The notes: a model not told the origin generated them from the letters alone. A DNA stretch of 64,000 nucleotides from Roseovarius sp. EL26 (GCF_900327775.1 NZ_OUMZ01000007.1:124115-188114), one strand, 5' to 3'; counted from the first letter of the stretch, positions 7,232-16,861 are shown. Program-made: numbers and translations.

Positions 7232-9148
7232 ATGAACAGGCAACTTCTGGCAGGATTGGCCTTCCTACTCAGTAATCTTTCGCCAGCTATGGCGCAAGAT
7301 TCCGCCTCCGTTGACAATGCATCGGGCGATTTAAAAGGATTGCCATACTCACCCTATGCTAACCGAGGTTTTCCAACCAAAGTATTGTTTGGGGATACGC
7401 ACGTTCATTCCGCTTTATCGGCCGATGCGGGGGGGGGCGGAACCAACCTGATGCCCCGCGATATGTATCGTTTTGCTCGAGGTGAGCAAATGACGTCAAA
7501 TACAGGCCAGCCTGTAAAGCTTGATCGGCCATTCGATTTTTACATGTTGACCGAGCACACCGATGGTATGGGTGTCATCACCGACATCAAGAAGGGTGCG
7601 CCTAACATAATGGCCGACCCGCAGGGCAAGCAGTTTCACGATGCTTTTGCCAAAGGTGGTGACGACGCTAAACAAGCGAGTATCGAATTAATCGCGCAGT
7701 TTAGCCAAGGGACCATAAGCGAAGCCTTACTCTATCAACCCGGCACGCCAGGTTACGACAATACTTGGCGTGATTTGGTGCAAGCCGCAGAAGAATTCAA
7801 TGATCCGCATATCTTTACGGCCATGATCGCGTATGAATGGACGTCTCTGATGGCTGGTAACAACCTACACCGCAACGTGATCTTCCGCGATGGCCCTGAG
7901 CGTGCGTTACAAGTCGTGCCATTCCTGATGGCCCCACCCAAGGGCAGCCCGGATCCGCGGGACCTTTGGAAATGGATGCAAGGATACGAAGATAAAACAG
8001 GCGGAGATGTTCTTGCCATCCCTCACAACCCCAACCTTTCGAATGGCATAATGTTCGCATTGAACGATACCTTGAATGGAAATGCCCCATTTGACCGCGA
8101 ATACCTAAAAACGCGGCAGCAATGGGAAAGACTGGTCGAGATTGGCCAAACAAAGGGTGATAGCGAAACTCACCCTGTTCTGTCACCTACTGATGAATTC
8201 GCGGATTACGAGCGATGGGATTGGGCAAACCTTGACCTATCCGAGGCAAAGACAGCCGACATGATTGCCACCGAAATGGTTCGCAATACGCTCAAGAATG
8301 GGTTGGCATTCGAACAGTCAGATGGCGTTAACCCTTTCAAATTGGGTTTTGTTGGTGGTTCGGATATACATACGGGACTAACCACCCAACTTGATGACAA
8401 CTTTTTTGGTGCTTTTACTTGGATGGAGCCCTCAGAGGTTCGCGCGACAACAGTGGCAAAAGGCAACCAAGATCTTGGTATTAGTTATAAAGGCTGGCAA
8501 TATGCGACGCCCGGGCCAACTGCAGTGTGGGCCACCGAAAACACTCGTGCTGGTATCTTTGACGCAATGGAGCGACGCGAGGTTTACGCGACGACGGGCC
8601 CACGAATAACAGTTCGATTCTTTGGCGGGGCTTTCGTTTCAGATGATATCAAACATCGGGATTTGGCGAGGATCGGTTATTCCAAGGGCGTGCCAATGGG
8701 GGGTGATCTGGCCGGTCGTGATGCGCCATCATTTCTTGTATATGCGCTACGCGATCCCATCGGCGCAAATCTGGACCGCATCCAAATCATTAAAGGATGG
8801 GTCGATGAGGAAGGCGACACCCATGAAAAAATTCATGACGTGATCTGGGCTGGTGATCGTCAACCGGGTGACGATAACAAACTGCCTCCGGTCGGTAGTA
8901 CTGTGGACCTTTCCATCCCAAGTTGGACCAATGATATTGGCGCTGCTGAACTCGGAACGGTTTGGACAGACCCTGATTGGGAAGCGTCTCAGCACGCTTT
9001 TTATTATGCTCGCGTCATAGAAATCCCAACACCACGTTGGCCTGCTTATGACGCAGTGCGTTTTGGAGTTGATATGCCCGCTGACGTCAAATTGATCACT
9101 CAGGAACGCGCCTATACTTCTCCTATTTGGTATTCCCCGAAAGGCTAA
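7232..9148 (+). CDS. secreted DUF3604 protein, PHP-like putative metallohydrolase (copy 1)
   Basis: 638 residues with a signal peptide ending near AMA-Q (residues 1-21). The DUF3604 fold carries PHP-type metal ligands: H57 and H59 in GDTHVHS, E108-H109 in TEHTD, H265 in IPHNPN, and D378/H380 in GGSDIHTG. These predict a di- or tri-metal hydrolytic site, probably phosphoester or related bonds, acting in the periplasm. The reaction is not established for the family. The C-terminal third contains GANLDRIQIIKGW and EIPTPRW, both shared with the next gene. AGGAAAG precedes the ATG. It sits downstream of two barrels and immediately before its paralogue. Confidence 0.85.
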   Translation: MNRQLLAGLAFLLSNLSPAMAQDSASVDNASGDLKGLPYSPYANRGFPTKVLFGDTHVHSALSADAGGGGTNLMPRDMYRFARGEQMTSNTGQPVKLDRPFDFYMLTEHTDGMGVITDIKKGAPNIMADPQGKQFHDAFAKGGDDAKQASIELIAQFSQGTISEALLYQPGTPGYDNTWRDLVQAAEEFNDPHIFTAMIAYEWTSLMAGNNLHRNVIFRDGPERALQVVPFLMAPPKGSPDPRDLWKWMQGYEDKTGGDVLAIPHNPNLSNGIMFALNDTLNGNAPFDREYLKTRQQWERLVEIGQTKGDSETHPVLSPTDEFADYERWDWANLDLSEAKTADMIATEMVRNTLKNGLAFEQSDGVNPFKLGFVGGSDIHTGLTTQLDDNFFGAFTWMEPSEVRATTVAKGNQDLGISYKGWQYATPGPTAVWATENTRAGIFDAMERREVYATTGPRITVRFFGGAFVSDDIKHRDLARIGYSKGVPMGGDLAGRDAPSFLVYALRDPIGANLDRIQIIKGWVDEEGDTHEKIHDVIWAGDRQPGDDNKLPPVGSTVDLSIPSWTNDIGAAELGTVWTDPDWEASQHAFYYARVIEIPTPRWPAYDAVRFGVDMPADVKLITQERAYTSPIWYSPKG

Positions 9149-9152
9149 CGGT

Positions 9153-10946
9153 ATGAAACACTTTCTGAATTCGATTTGCATTTCATTGCTAGCAACGGCG
9201 GCCGCTGCGGAACCGAATCCACTCCGGAACGCCTATTTTGGTGAAACCCATATGCATACTGCATTTTCATTGGATGCTTACATCGGCGGCGCGCGCCTAA
9301 TGCCGTCAGATGCCCTTGATTTTGCCCAGGGTAAACCCGTGACCATGCCCGACGGGACAGTAATGCAGCACAAGCGCCCACTAGACTTTGCGGCAGTCAC
9401 CGATCATGCAGAGTACATTGGCGAAATGTACTCGACTATGTTCCAGGACGCTCCGGGTTACGACGATGATGATCTGGTTGAGCTTCGCGAGATGACAGAT
9501 ATCGAAGATCGGCAGAATTGGTTTTTCAAATATGTAATCTCATCTAACCGCTCAACCACGCCACAACATCCACCATTCTACGCAGGCCCAGGCACAGCAC
9601 AAAGTGCATGGGACATCATTGTCCAAGCGGCAGAGGATGCGAATAAGCCAGGGGAATTCACATCCTTCGTCGCCTTTGAATGGTCCGGAGCGCCAAATGG
9701 AGCGAACCTTCACCGAAACATCATTTTCCGAGATGAGAATGTGCCAAAATCAGTTGTGAGCTACATCGATGTGAATTCCGAAGAGGGACTTTGGGAATGG
9801 ATGCGCGAACAAGAAGCCGAAGGGCGCCACCTCCTTGCGATCCCACATAATTCCAATGCGTCCAAGGGACGAATGTTTCCCAATACAACAAGTGATGGAG
9901 GCCCCCTGACATTAGACTACGCACGTACTCGAGCACACTTCGAACCCTTAATTGAAATGCTGCAGGTCAAAGGTGGATCAGAGGTTCATCGTAAATTCTG
10001 GGCGGCTGATGAGTTCGCAGATTTTGAAAACGCAGATTCAATTCAAAAAAACTCGGGCCGTATTTTCCACAAAAAAGATTTCGTCAGAGGTGGTTTGACC
10101 GAAGGTTTGGGTCGTGAATTTGAACTCGGTGCTAACCCGTTTAAATATGGCTTCATTGGGGGCACGGACAATCACAATGGCCTCATGTCAGCTGTTGCTG
10201 AGGACCAATTCATAGGTGCGCATGGCCCCGAAGATGGTTCAGTCGAAAGGCGCAGAACCGGGGATGTTCTTGGCTGGATTGATGGCAAGGATTTATCCAT
10301 AGGGTCGCTTGCGGCCGTCTGGGCAACTGAAAATACTCGTGCAGCCATCTGGGATGCCATGAAAAGACGCGAAACCTATGCAACATCTGGACCGCGCATC
10401 AAATTGCGTATGTTTGGTGGGAACGGATTGAGCGACCCAGAAGATCCGATAAAAATGGCTCAAGAAGGATATTTGACTGGGACACATATGGGCGGCACAT
10501 TAGAGTCGGCTGTCATGCAGCCGACGTTTACGGTCTATGCGGAGAAAGACCCTATAGGGGCCAACTTGGATCGCATTCAAATCATCAAAGGATGGGTTGA
10601 TAAATTTGGCGACACAAATGAGAAAATCGTCGACGTCGTTTGGTCAGGTGATCGTGAGGTTAATTTGGACACCGGTAAACTTGCTCCGGTCGGAAATACA
10701 GTAGATCTGGAGACGGCAAAATATACGAATGACATTGGTGCTTCGACACTGATTGGATCTTGGACAGATGCAGAGTTCGACTCACAAGAAGGGGCTTATT
10801 ATTACGCACGTGCGCTTGAAATTCCGACACCCCGCTGGTCGACCTATGATGCGGTAAGATCGGGATTGCCGCTATTGGAGGATGTGCCTGCCACTATACA
10901 AGAGCGCGCCTGGGGATCACCAATTTGGTATTCTCCTGGCAGGTGA
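9153..10946 (+). CDS. secreted DUF3604 protein, PHP-like putative metallohydrolase (copy 2)
   Basis: 597 residues with a signal peptide (MKHFLNSICISLLATAAAA). Metal-ligand positions parallel copy 1: H33 and H35 in GETHMHT, D84-H85 in VTDHAEY, H232 in IPHNSN, and D339/H341 in GGTDNHNG. The gene begins 4 bases after copy 1, so the two are co-translated. The C-terminal region is strongly conserved with copy 1 (same GANLDRIQIIKGWVD block and SPIWYSP ending), while the middle diverges. This points to an old duplication with possible division of substrate range. Confidence 0.85.
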   Translation: MKHFLNSICISLLATAAAAEPNPLRNAYFGETHMHTAFSLDAYIGGARLMPSDALDFAQGKPVTMPDGTVMQHKRPLDFAAVTDHAEYIGEMYSTMFQDAPGYDDDDLVELREMTDIEDRQNWFFKYVISSNRSTTPQHPPFYAGPGTAQSAWDIIVQAAEDANKPGEFTSFVAFEWSGAPNGANLHRNIIFRDENVPKSVVSYIDVNSEEGLWEWMREQEAEGRHLLAIPHNSNASKGRMFPNTTSDGGPLTLDYARTRAHFEPLIEMLQVKGGSEVHRKFWAADEFADFENADSIQKNSGRIFHKKDFVRGGLTEGLGREFELGANPFKYGFIGGTDNHNGLMSAVAEDQFIGAHGPEDGSVERRRTGDVLGWIDGKDLSIGSLAAVWATENTRAAIWDAMKRRETYATSGPRIKLRMFGGNGLSDPEDPIKMAQEGYLTGTHMGGTLESAVMQPTFTVYAEKDPIGANLDRIQIIKGWVDKFGDTNEKIVDVVWSGDREVNLDTGKLAPVGNTVDLETAKYTNDIGASTLIGSWTDAEFDSQEGAYYYARALEIPTPRWSTYDAVRSGLPLLEDVPATIQERAWGSPIWYSPGR

Positions 10947-11260
10947 GTTAGTAACCTAGTCACGAAATCTCTAGGTTTCACCATGATTTCTTATCGAGAC
11001 GATGGGGATTAAGTATCAGTAGGCGATCTTCACGCGTATACTAAGTCAAAAGCAAATTTGAGTGTCTCAATTTGAGATCATTAGTTATGCGGTTCGCATC
11101 CGCTGCAAACGACCGGTTCTCGTCGGTTCTCTTGAAAAACAACGTATTTCTGACGCAGGAAGTAGTGTTTTGAACACAGGGCGAGCGCCTTTCTAATCAG
11201 GCTTTGCGCCTTCGCTGCGGTGCTGGAAGTATATTGGCGAGTTTTGGGTGGTAGCGTCGA
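10947..11260. other. non-coding stretch after the DUF3604 genes
   Basis: No gene is supportable. Sequence near 11100-11260 may be the decayed tail of the transposase remnant that follows. No clear terminator was found for the upstream operon. Confidence 0.4.
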
Positions 11261-11261
11261 G

Positions 11262-11520
11262 GAGAAATTCATCATATGCACCGCACGGGCCGAGTGGTCG
11301 CAATTGTCCCAACCCTTAAAACGCAGCATAGCCCGCTCGCGACGTCGAAACGGCAGGTGCGAACTCTCAGCCCGATCGTTCTATCAACGTCCAGTCACCT
11401 GCCGTTGAGAGTTGTCGATGACTTTCACTGCAGCGACGCATGATTTAAGGTGGCCGGTAACGATTGCTTCTGGATTACCATACCGTTTCATTGATTTTCA
11501 CGAAAACCTTGCCAAGATTC
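11262..11520 (-). pseudogene. IS6-family transposase remnant
   Basis: The minus strand reads NLGKVFVKINETVW before a stop near 11475, resembling the VFVKINGE-x-x-YLWRAVD block of IS6 transposases. Closer to the tRNA-proximal side it reads VIDNSQRQVTGR, two stops, then NDRAESSHLPFRRRERAMLR with FKG. The RAE-N/S-SHLPFRRRERAMLRF segment is a hallmark of the IS6/IS26 C-terminal DDE region. Multiple stops and frame loss make it non-functional. No intact terminal repeats were located. Confidence 0.8.
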
Positions 11521-11765
11521 CATTGCTAGCTTGAACAAGAATGCTTTCGATGTGGGGCCAAATGTTTGAGTAGTTCATCGTGTAAGGTTGTAAGTCAGTA
11601 TGGCCTTGAATGCGCTAGCCGTTTGCGGGTGCTGGGCCAAACATAATCATTGAATCAATGGCAGCAAGCTCAGAAATGTTGTCATTGGAGGGCAAGTTTT
11701 GCCTCGCAGCATCTGGCACCTTCGGATTGCGGGACTTGATAATAAATCAACTAAAACTTTGTGCA
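11521..11765. other. non-coding stretch, nothing recognised
   Basis: It lies between the IS6 remnant and the 3-hydroxyacyl-CoA dehydrogenase gene. I see no gene with credible composition or start. Confidence 0.4.
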
Positions 11766-12641
11766 TCAACGCGTTGGCACCGGCGTTTCCCCGCGATAAT
11801 CATAAAATCCCCGCCCGGTTTTGCGGCCAAGCCAGCCGGCTTCGACATATTTTGTCAGCAGCGGACAGGGGCGGTACTTGGTGTCAGCCAACCCGTCGTG
11901 CAGTACATTCATGATTGCCAAACAGGTGTCTAACCCAATGAAATCGGCCAGTTCCAGTGGCCCCATCGGGTGATTGGTGCCCAGCTTCATTGATACATCG
12001 ATCGAGGTCACATTGCCGACCCCTTCGTAGAGCGTATAGACTGCTTCGTTGATCATGGGCATCAGGATGCGGTTCACAATGAAAGCCGGAAAATCCTCAG
12101 ACGATGCAGCGGTTTTGCCCAGCTTTTCCACCACGGCGCTGCAGGCCTGATAGGTTTCCTGATCGGTTGCAATGCCGCGGATTAATTCCACCAGTTGCAT
12201 GATAGGCACCGGGTTCATGAAGTGAAAACCCATGAACTTTTCTGGCCGATCCGTTCCGCTGGCTAGTCGAGTGATCGAAATTGACGAGGTGTTCGAGGTC
12301 AAAATCGTATGGGGTTGTACGTACGGGACCAGCTTTTCAAAGATCGCTTGTTTGACGCTTTCCCGCTCAGTAGCCGATTCAATGACCAGATCGGTCTGTC
12401 CTAGGTCTTGCAGGCTGATTGTTGGCGTGATCCGGGCCATGGTGGCCTTCATGTCATCAGCACTAATCTTGTCACGGCTGACCTGCCGTTCCAGATTGGA
12501 GTGGATCTTTGCCAGACCTTTGTCCAGCATGTCCTGGCTAATGTCGTTGAGCAAAACGTCATAACCTGCCAGCGCCATGACATGGGCAATGCCGTTTCCC
12601 ATCTGACCGGCCCCGACAATACCGACGGTACGAATTTCCAT
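11766..12641 (-). CDS. 3-hydroxybutyryl-CoA dehydrogenase
   Basis: 291 residues from the ATG at 12641, which follows AGAGG; an upstream in-frame ATG at 12698 would add 19 atypical residues. The Rossmann fold begins VGIVGAGQMGNGIAHV. The catalytic region is GFHFMNPVPIMQLVELI with the His of the HxxNP motif, and the C-terminal domain has FIVNRILMPMINEA and LGTNHPMGPLELADFIGLD. It oxidises L-3-hydroxyacyl-CoA (C4-preferring) with NAD in beta-oxidation and butyrate/PHB-linked metabolism. In related genomes it often directly follows etfA; here two genes lie between. Confidence 0.92.
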   Translation of the reverse strand: MEIRTVGIVGAGQMGNGIAHVMALAGYDVLLNDISQDMLDKGLAKIHSNLERQVSRDKISADDMKATMARITPTISLQDLGQTDLVIESATERESVKQAIFEKLVPYVQPHTILTSNTSSISITRLASGTDRPEKFMGFHFMNPVPIMQLVELIRGIATDQETYQACSAVVEKLGKTAASSEDFPAFIVNRILMPMINEAVYTLYEGVGNVTSIDVSMKLGTNHPMGPLELADFIGLDTCLAIMNVLHDGLADTKYRPCPLLTKYVEAGWLGRKTGRGFYDYRGETPVPTR

Positions 12642-12798
12642 GACCCTGACCTCTTGCTGTTCGCCGCTACCATAGGCCTCGTCGGGTGGGGGCTGCAAGC
12701 GCTGTAAAAGCCTGTCATTCGCATTAAATTTTCACATTAGCAGTTTCGAAACAAGTTCCCCCGATCCTTGTCACCGGGTTGATAAAGGTGCTGGGAAA

Positions 12799-13647
12799 AT
12801 GTCCTATGAAAAGATCGAGTTGGAGACTTTGAATTATGATCCGTGCCGGTATCCTGGAGCGAAATTGTTGTTCCGGGGGCCCAGACGCAAACTGATTTCG
12901 CCCTATCTGGCCTTTCTTGGCGGAACGGATACCTATGGTAAGTTCATCTCGCAGCCGTTTCCGAGTTTGATAGAGCAAAAGACCGGGTGGCTATGTGTGA
13001 ATTTTGGTTGGTCCAATGCGGGGGCAGATGTTTATCTGAATGAACCATCGATCTTGCAATATGCCTCGAACGCGCAGCTGACGATTTTGCAACTGCCTTG
13101 CGCGCAAAATATGTCGAACAGGTTTTACCGCGTGCATCCACGCCGCAATGATCGTTTTGTTCGGGCCTCCAAAAAACTGCATAAGCTTTATCCAGAGGTG
13201 GATTTTACCGACTTTCATTTTGTGCGGCATATGTTGCGACACCTTAAATCGCTGTCGCCTGAGAGATTCGAAGATGTGGTCGACGAGTTGACGGAGGCAT
13301 GGCTACCTCGAATGCGCTTGTTGCTGAGCCGTATTGAGTCCCCGGTTGTGTTGCTATGGTTTTCAATGCGCAGCCCAGAGGAGGCTGATGATAGCCTGCA
13401 AATCACAGATGAACCGGGGTTTGTGTCTCGCGAAATGATCGAAGGTTTGCGTTCTGAGGTGAAAGAACTGGTTGAATTTCAACCCAGCGTGAAGGCGCAA
13501 GAATCCGGGCAGAATGGCATGGTATTCTCACAGATCGAAGCCCCCGCTGCGTCAGAACTGATGGGACCTGCCGCGCACGTTGAAGTGGCGCAGGCATTGG
13601 AAACGGTGATTTCCGGCCTGATCTCTGATCCGATCAACGACTCGTGA
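12799..13647 (+). CDS. DUF6473 family protein
   Basis: 282 residues, soluble, with no signal peptide. It shows the DUF6473 signature common in Rhodobacterales: NYDPCRYPGAKLLFRGPRR, FLGGTDTYGKF, the NFGWSNAG stretch, and SNRFYRVHPRRNDRF followed by the DFTDFHFVRHML helix. The C-terminal 60 residues are low in conservation. Its function is unknown; the GGT-x-TYG and Asn/Gly-rich loops hint at an SGNH-hydrolase-like or sulfotransferase-associated fold, but this is only inference. Confidence 0.75.
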   Translation: MSYEKIELETLNYDPCRYPGAKLLFRGPRRKLISPYLAFLGGTDTYGKFISQPFPSLIEQKTGWLCVNFGWSNAGADVYLNEPSILQYASNAQLTILQLPCAQNMSNRFYRVHPRRNDRFVRASKKLHKLYPEVDFTDFHFVRHMLRHLKSLSPERFEDVVDELTEAWLPRMRLLLSRIESPVVLLWFSMRSPEEADDSLQITDEPGFVSREMIEGLRSEVKELVEFQPSVKAQESGQNGMVFSQIEAPAASELMGPAAHVEVAQALETVISGLISDPINDS

Positions 13648-13668
13648 TGTAGGATCTGTGTTGAAAGA

Positions 13669-13697
13669 TTGACATGGTGTACTGATCGGTACATTAA
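13669..13697 (+). promoter_or_regulatory. promoter with TetR-type palindromic operator
   Basis: TTGACA at 13669-13674 forms a perfect -35 box. A weak -10 (CATTAA, 13692-13697) follows at 17 bases. The spacer carries the near-perfect palindrome TGTACTGATCGGTACA (13678-13693), of the kind bound by TetR/AcrR repressors. It reads toward the VOC gene about 80 bases downstream. No TetR gene lies beside it. Confidence 0.6.
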
Positions 13698-13774
13698 GTG
13701 GGTGCCGTTAAGCGACTGCACGACGGTATTCATATGCTAGGCGTTTCAAACCGCCAAAACTCAGGAGATAAGCA

Positions 13775-14164
13775 ATGGCATTGGTCGATCACCTTAGCCT
13801 TGGTGCTAGCAATATAGAACGGGCAAAATTATTTTATGATGCGGTCCTCAACGAGGTTGGTATTTCGGCTATCGCAGGAGGTGATGGCTTTGTTGCCTAC
13901 GGTCAGGATCGGATAGAATTTCTGATCCTCCAGCCTTTTAATGAAGAAATTGCCACTGGCGGTAACGGCACACATGTGGCCTTTGCCGCGCCCTCAGAGG
14001 AGGCTGTGAAAGCCGCCCATGCTGCGGGGCTGGCAAACGGAGCACGTGATGAAGGGGCACCCGGCCCACGCGATGCTTATCCGATGCCCGTGTTTACGGC
14101 ATTTCTGCGAGACCCCGACGGGAACAAGGTGGAAATCATCCACAACGGATTCAGTACTGCATAA
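13775..14164 (+). CDS. VOC family protein (glyoxalase/bleomycin-resistance fold)
   Basis: 129 residues forming two beta-alpha-beta-beta-beta modules. It begins LVDHLSLGASNIERAKLFYDAVL with a metal-type His in DHLSL, and ends AFLRDPDGNKVEIIHNG with the late Glu. The middle has GTHVAFAAPSEEAVKAAHAAG. The reaction is not predictable; members include lyases, dioxygenases and drug-binding proteins. AGGAG precedes the ATG. Its promoter overlaps a TetR-like palindrome, which suggests induction by a small compound. Confidence 0.85.
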   Translation: MALVDHLSLGASNIERAKLFYDAVLNEVGISAIAGGDGFVAYGQDRIEFLILQPFNEEIATGGNGTHVAFAAPSEEAVKAAHAAGLANGARDEGAPGPRDAYPMPVFTAFLRDPDGNKVEIIHNGFSTA

Positions 14165-14165
14165 T

Positions 14166-14202
14166 CAAAAAAGGCCCGCCAATCGGCGGGCCTTTCTCTT
14201 TT
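14166..14202. terminator. terminator shared by VOC gene and etfA
   Basis: Stem AAAGGCCCGCC / GGCGGGCCTTT with loop AATC, flanked by A and T tracts on both sides (TTTCTCTTTT on the plus strand). It lies between two convergent genes, so it is probably bidirectional. Confidence 0.9.
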
Positions 14203-14232
14203 GCATAGGGCGAATTTCACCCGATCATTATC

Positions 14233-15159
14233 TTACAGTTTGTCCGTCAGCTCAGGAACAGCGGCAAACAGGTCAGCAACCAGACCGTAGTCCGCAACCT
14301 GGAAGATTGGGGCTTCTTCGTCTTTGTTGATCGCAACGATGACCTTAGAGTCTTTCATACCGGCCAAGTGCTGGATCGCGCCAGAAATACCGATCGCAAC
14401 GTACAGATCAGGCGCAACAACTTTACCGGTTTGGCCAACTTGCCAGTCGTTCGGTGCAAAGCCTGAATCGACCGCGGCGCGTGATGCACCAACAGCCGCG
14501 CCTAGCTTGTCTGCCAGACCTTCGATCAGTTTGAAGTCTTCCTCTGAACCAACACCGCGGCCCCCGGAAACAACAACACCAGCTGAGGTCAGTTCTGGAC
14601 GATCAGACGTTGCAACCTTGTCTTCAACCCACTCAGACAGGCCAGGGTTGGCAACAGCCGAGATGGTTTCAACAGCGGCTGAACCGCCTTCACCAGCGGC
14701 GTCAAAGGTTGCGGTCCGGAAGGACACAACTTTCTTGCCATCAGAAGACTTCACAGTTTGGATCGCGTTGCCAGCATAGATTGGGCGCTCAAACGTGTTG
14801 GCGTCAACAACGCCGGACGCGTCTGAAATAACCATCACGTCCAACAGGGCCGCAACACGTGGCAGCACGTTTTTGGCATCTGTTGTAGCTGGGGCAACGA
14901 TATGTTCAAAACCGTCGGCCAGGCTGACGATCAGCGCGGCAGTTGGTTCGGCCAAGCGGTGACCCAGTGATGCATCTTCGGCAACCAGTACTTTTGATAC
15001 GCCGTCGATTTTTGCAGCAGCTTCGCCAGCAGCGGCAGCAGATGCGCCAGCGGCTAGAACTGTGATGTCACCCAATTGCTTGGCTGCGGTCACAGCCTTT
15101 GCAGTTGCGTCGAACGCCAGTTCGCCTTCGGTGACTTCTGCGAGAAGAAGAACAGCCAT
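14233..15159 (-). CDS. etfA: electron transfer flavoprotein alpha subunit
   Basis: 308 residues. The C-terminal FAD domain is intact: [31 protein letters not shown], then [18 protein letters not shown] and [20 protein letters not shown]. Together with EtfB it collects electrons from acyl-CoA and other dehydrogenases and passes them to ETF-quinone oxidoreductase. Its ATG overlaps the etfB stop by one base (TAATG), consistent with coupled synthesis of the heterodimer. Confidence 0.97.
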   Translation of the reverse strand: MAVLLLAEVTEGELAFDATAKAVTAAKQLGDITVLAAGASAAAAGEAAAKIDGVSKVLVAEDASLGHRLAEPTAALIVSLADGFEHIVAPATTDAKNVLPRVAALLDVMVISDASGVVDANTFERPIYAGNAIQTVKSSDGKKVVSFRTATFDAAGEGGSAAVETISAVANPGLSEWVEDKVATSDRPELTSAGVVVSGGRGVGSEEDFKLIEGLADKLGAAVGASRAAVDSGFAPNDWQVGQTGKVVAPDLYVAIGISGAIQHLAGMKDSKVIVAINKDEEAPIFQVADYGLVADLFAAVPELTDKL

Positions 15160-15917
15160 TATACAGCCCCCGCTTCTTTGAGTTTCGCGACCAGCTCGTC
15201 TACCGAGCCAACGATTTCGCCTGCTTTACGTGCTTCTGGTTCGTCGGTTTTGACAATTTCCAGACGCGGTGTGACGTCGACGCCGTAATCGGCGGCGGTT
15301 TTCTCGTCCAGCGGCTTTTTCTTCGCTTTCATGATGTTTGGCAAAGACGCGTAGCGTGGCTCGTTCAAACGCAGGTCAACCGAGATAATGGTTGGCATGC
15401 TGACTTTGATGGTCTGCAGGCCGCCGTCAACTTCACGAGTGACAACCGCACTGTCGCCATCGATGTCCAGACCTGAAGCAAAAGTACCTTGTGACCAACC
15501 CAGCAGGGCGGACAGCATCTGACCGGTTGCGTTCATGTCGTTGTCGATAGCTTGTTTGCCGGCCAGAACGATACCTGGCTGTTCTTCTTCAACGACTTTA
15601 GCCAGGATCTTGGCAACAGCCAGTGGCTCAATGTCAGTATGCACATCTTCAGCCGCAACAACCAGAATGGCGCGGTCTGCACCCATCGCCAGCGCGGTGC
15701 GCAGCGTTTCTTGGTTTTGTTTCACGCCGATGGAGACCGCGATGACCTCTTCAGCTTTTCCGGCCTCTTTCAGGCGGATGGCCTGTTCGACGGCGATCTC
15801 GTCGAATGGGTTCATCGACATTTTAACGTTGGCAAGATCAACACCCGATCCATCCGCTTTCACGCGAACTTTCACGTTGTAGTCAATCACGCGCTTGACA
15901 GGCACGAGCACCTTCAT
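15159..15917 (-). CDS. etfB: electron transfer flavoprotein beta subunit
   Basis: 252 residues starting [20 protein letters not shown]. The ATG at 15917 is preferred for its standard family start; ATG at 15923 two codons earlier is possible, with GGAG just upstream. It has the [27 protein letters not shown], and [20 protein letters not shown] stretches that bind AMP and contact EtfA. It is the first gene of the etfBA operon. Confidence 0.96.
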   Translation of the reverse strand: MKVLVPVKRVIDYNVKVRVKADGSGVDLANVKMSMNPFDEIAVEQAIRLKEAGKAEEVIAVSIGVKQNQETLRTALAMGADRAILVVAAEDVHTDIEPLAVAKILAKVVEEEQPGIVLAGKQAIDNDMNATGQMLSALLGWSQGTFASGLDIDGDSAVVTREVDGGLQTIKVSMPTIISVDLRLNEPRYASLPNIMKAKKKPLDEKTAADYGVDVTPRLEIVKTDEPEARKAGEIVGSVDELVAKLKEAGAV

Positions 15918-16077
15918 TTGCATGGTCTCCTCATATGCATTGGAAGCCGCAAAGCGACTCCCGTTCAAAGCTCTCCGGATGCTTGATACAGATTCGTTTT
16001 CCCGGACAACAGTGTAAAATCGTCACGTTTACGTCTCATGGCGTCGTGTTTGAATATAACCGCACGTCAAACCGGTT

Positions 16078-16650
16078 TTAACGGTTGGCGCCAGGCACCC
16101 AAAGTACATCACTTTTGCCACCATCATTGGCCATACGGCTGGCGACAAAAAACCAGTCACTCAGGCGGTTCAAATACTTAACAGCAGCAGGATTTACACT
16201 CTCCTCTCCTGCCAGCTCCACAGCCAGCCGTTCAGAGCGACGCGAAACCGTCCGGCACAAATGAAGATGCGCGGCCAGCGCCGACCCGCCGGGTAGGATA
16301 AAGCTACGCAGAGGTTCGAGATTTTCGTTCATTACATCGATTTCAGTTTCGAGACGCGCAACCTGTGTGTCGTTGATGCGTAGGGGGGCGTACTCCGCCT
16401 CTGTATCTTTTGCCATGTCGGGGCGGCACAGGTCTGCGCCCAGATCAAACAGATCATTTTGAATGCGCGCCAACGCCTCATCTACTTCGCCTGATGCGTG
16501 CAGCCGTGCAAGACCCACAGTCGAATTAACCTCATCCACCGTGCCATAGGCATTCACTCGGGCTGAATGCTTGGCTACGCGGGTTCCATTACCCAGTGCG
16601 GTTTCACCGGCGTCGCCGGTCTTAGTGTAAATTTTATTCAGAACGACCAC
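16078..16650 (-). CDS. cob(I)yrinic acid a,c-diamide adenosyltransferase, PduO type
   Basis: 190 residues. The N-terminal ATP site is KIYTKTGDAGETALGNGTRV, followed by AYGTVDEVNSTVGLAR and, later, LRSFILPGGSALAAHLHLCR with R-x-x-ERLAVELA. This transfers the adenosyl group from ATP to cobalamin, making coenzyme B12 for methylmalonyl-CoA or ethylmalonyl-CoA mutase. It lies 4 bases downstream of the twin-transmembrane gene, so the two form one operon. Confidence 0.93.
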   Translation of the reverse strand: MVVLNKIYTKTGDAGETALGNGTRVAKHSARVNAYGTVDEVNSTVGLARLHASGEVDEALARIQNDLFDLGADLCRPDMAKDTEAEYAPLRINDTQVARLETEIDVMNENLEPLRSFILPGGSALAAHLHLCRTVSRRSERLAVELAGEESVNPAAVKYLNRLSDWFFVASRMANDGGKSDVLWVPGANR

Positions 16651-16654
16651 GCGG

Positions 16655-16861
16655 TTATCCTCCCTGTCGGCGCAAATAGACGAAGGCCAATATCAACAGG
16701 ATGGCAATGAATTGTGCAATGATTCTCCAACGCATGATTTTGTTGGCGTATTTGCGATTGAACTCGCCACCTTTGCCAAAGGTGCCGATGCCAAATAGCA
16801 AAATGCAGGCGACTGCCCCGCAGGCCACTATGACCAGAAAGAATAAAGGATCATCGCGCAT
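16655..16861 (-). CDS. small twin-transmembrane (HIG1-like) protein
   Basis: 68 residues with two membrane helices (about 6-27 and 46-62) joined by a basic loop, GKGGEFNRKYANKIMRWRI. The loop with its N-x-MRWR pattern resembles the HIG1 family, whose members act near respiratory supercomplexes. In Rhodobacterales such genes often precede the cobalamin adenosyltransferase. A direct role with it is unproven. Confidence 0.8.
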   Translation of the reverse strand: MRDDPLFFLVIVACGAVACILLFGIGTFGKGGEFNRKYANKIMRWRIIAQFIAILLILAFVYLRRQGG

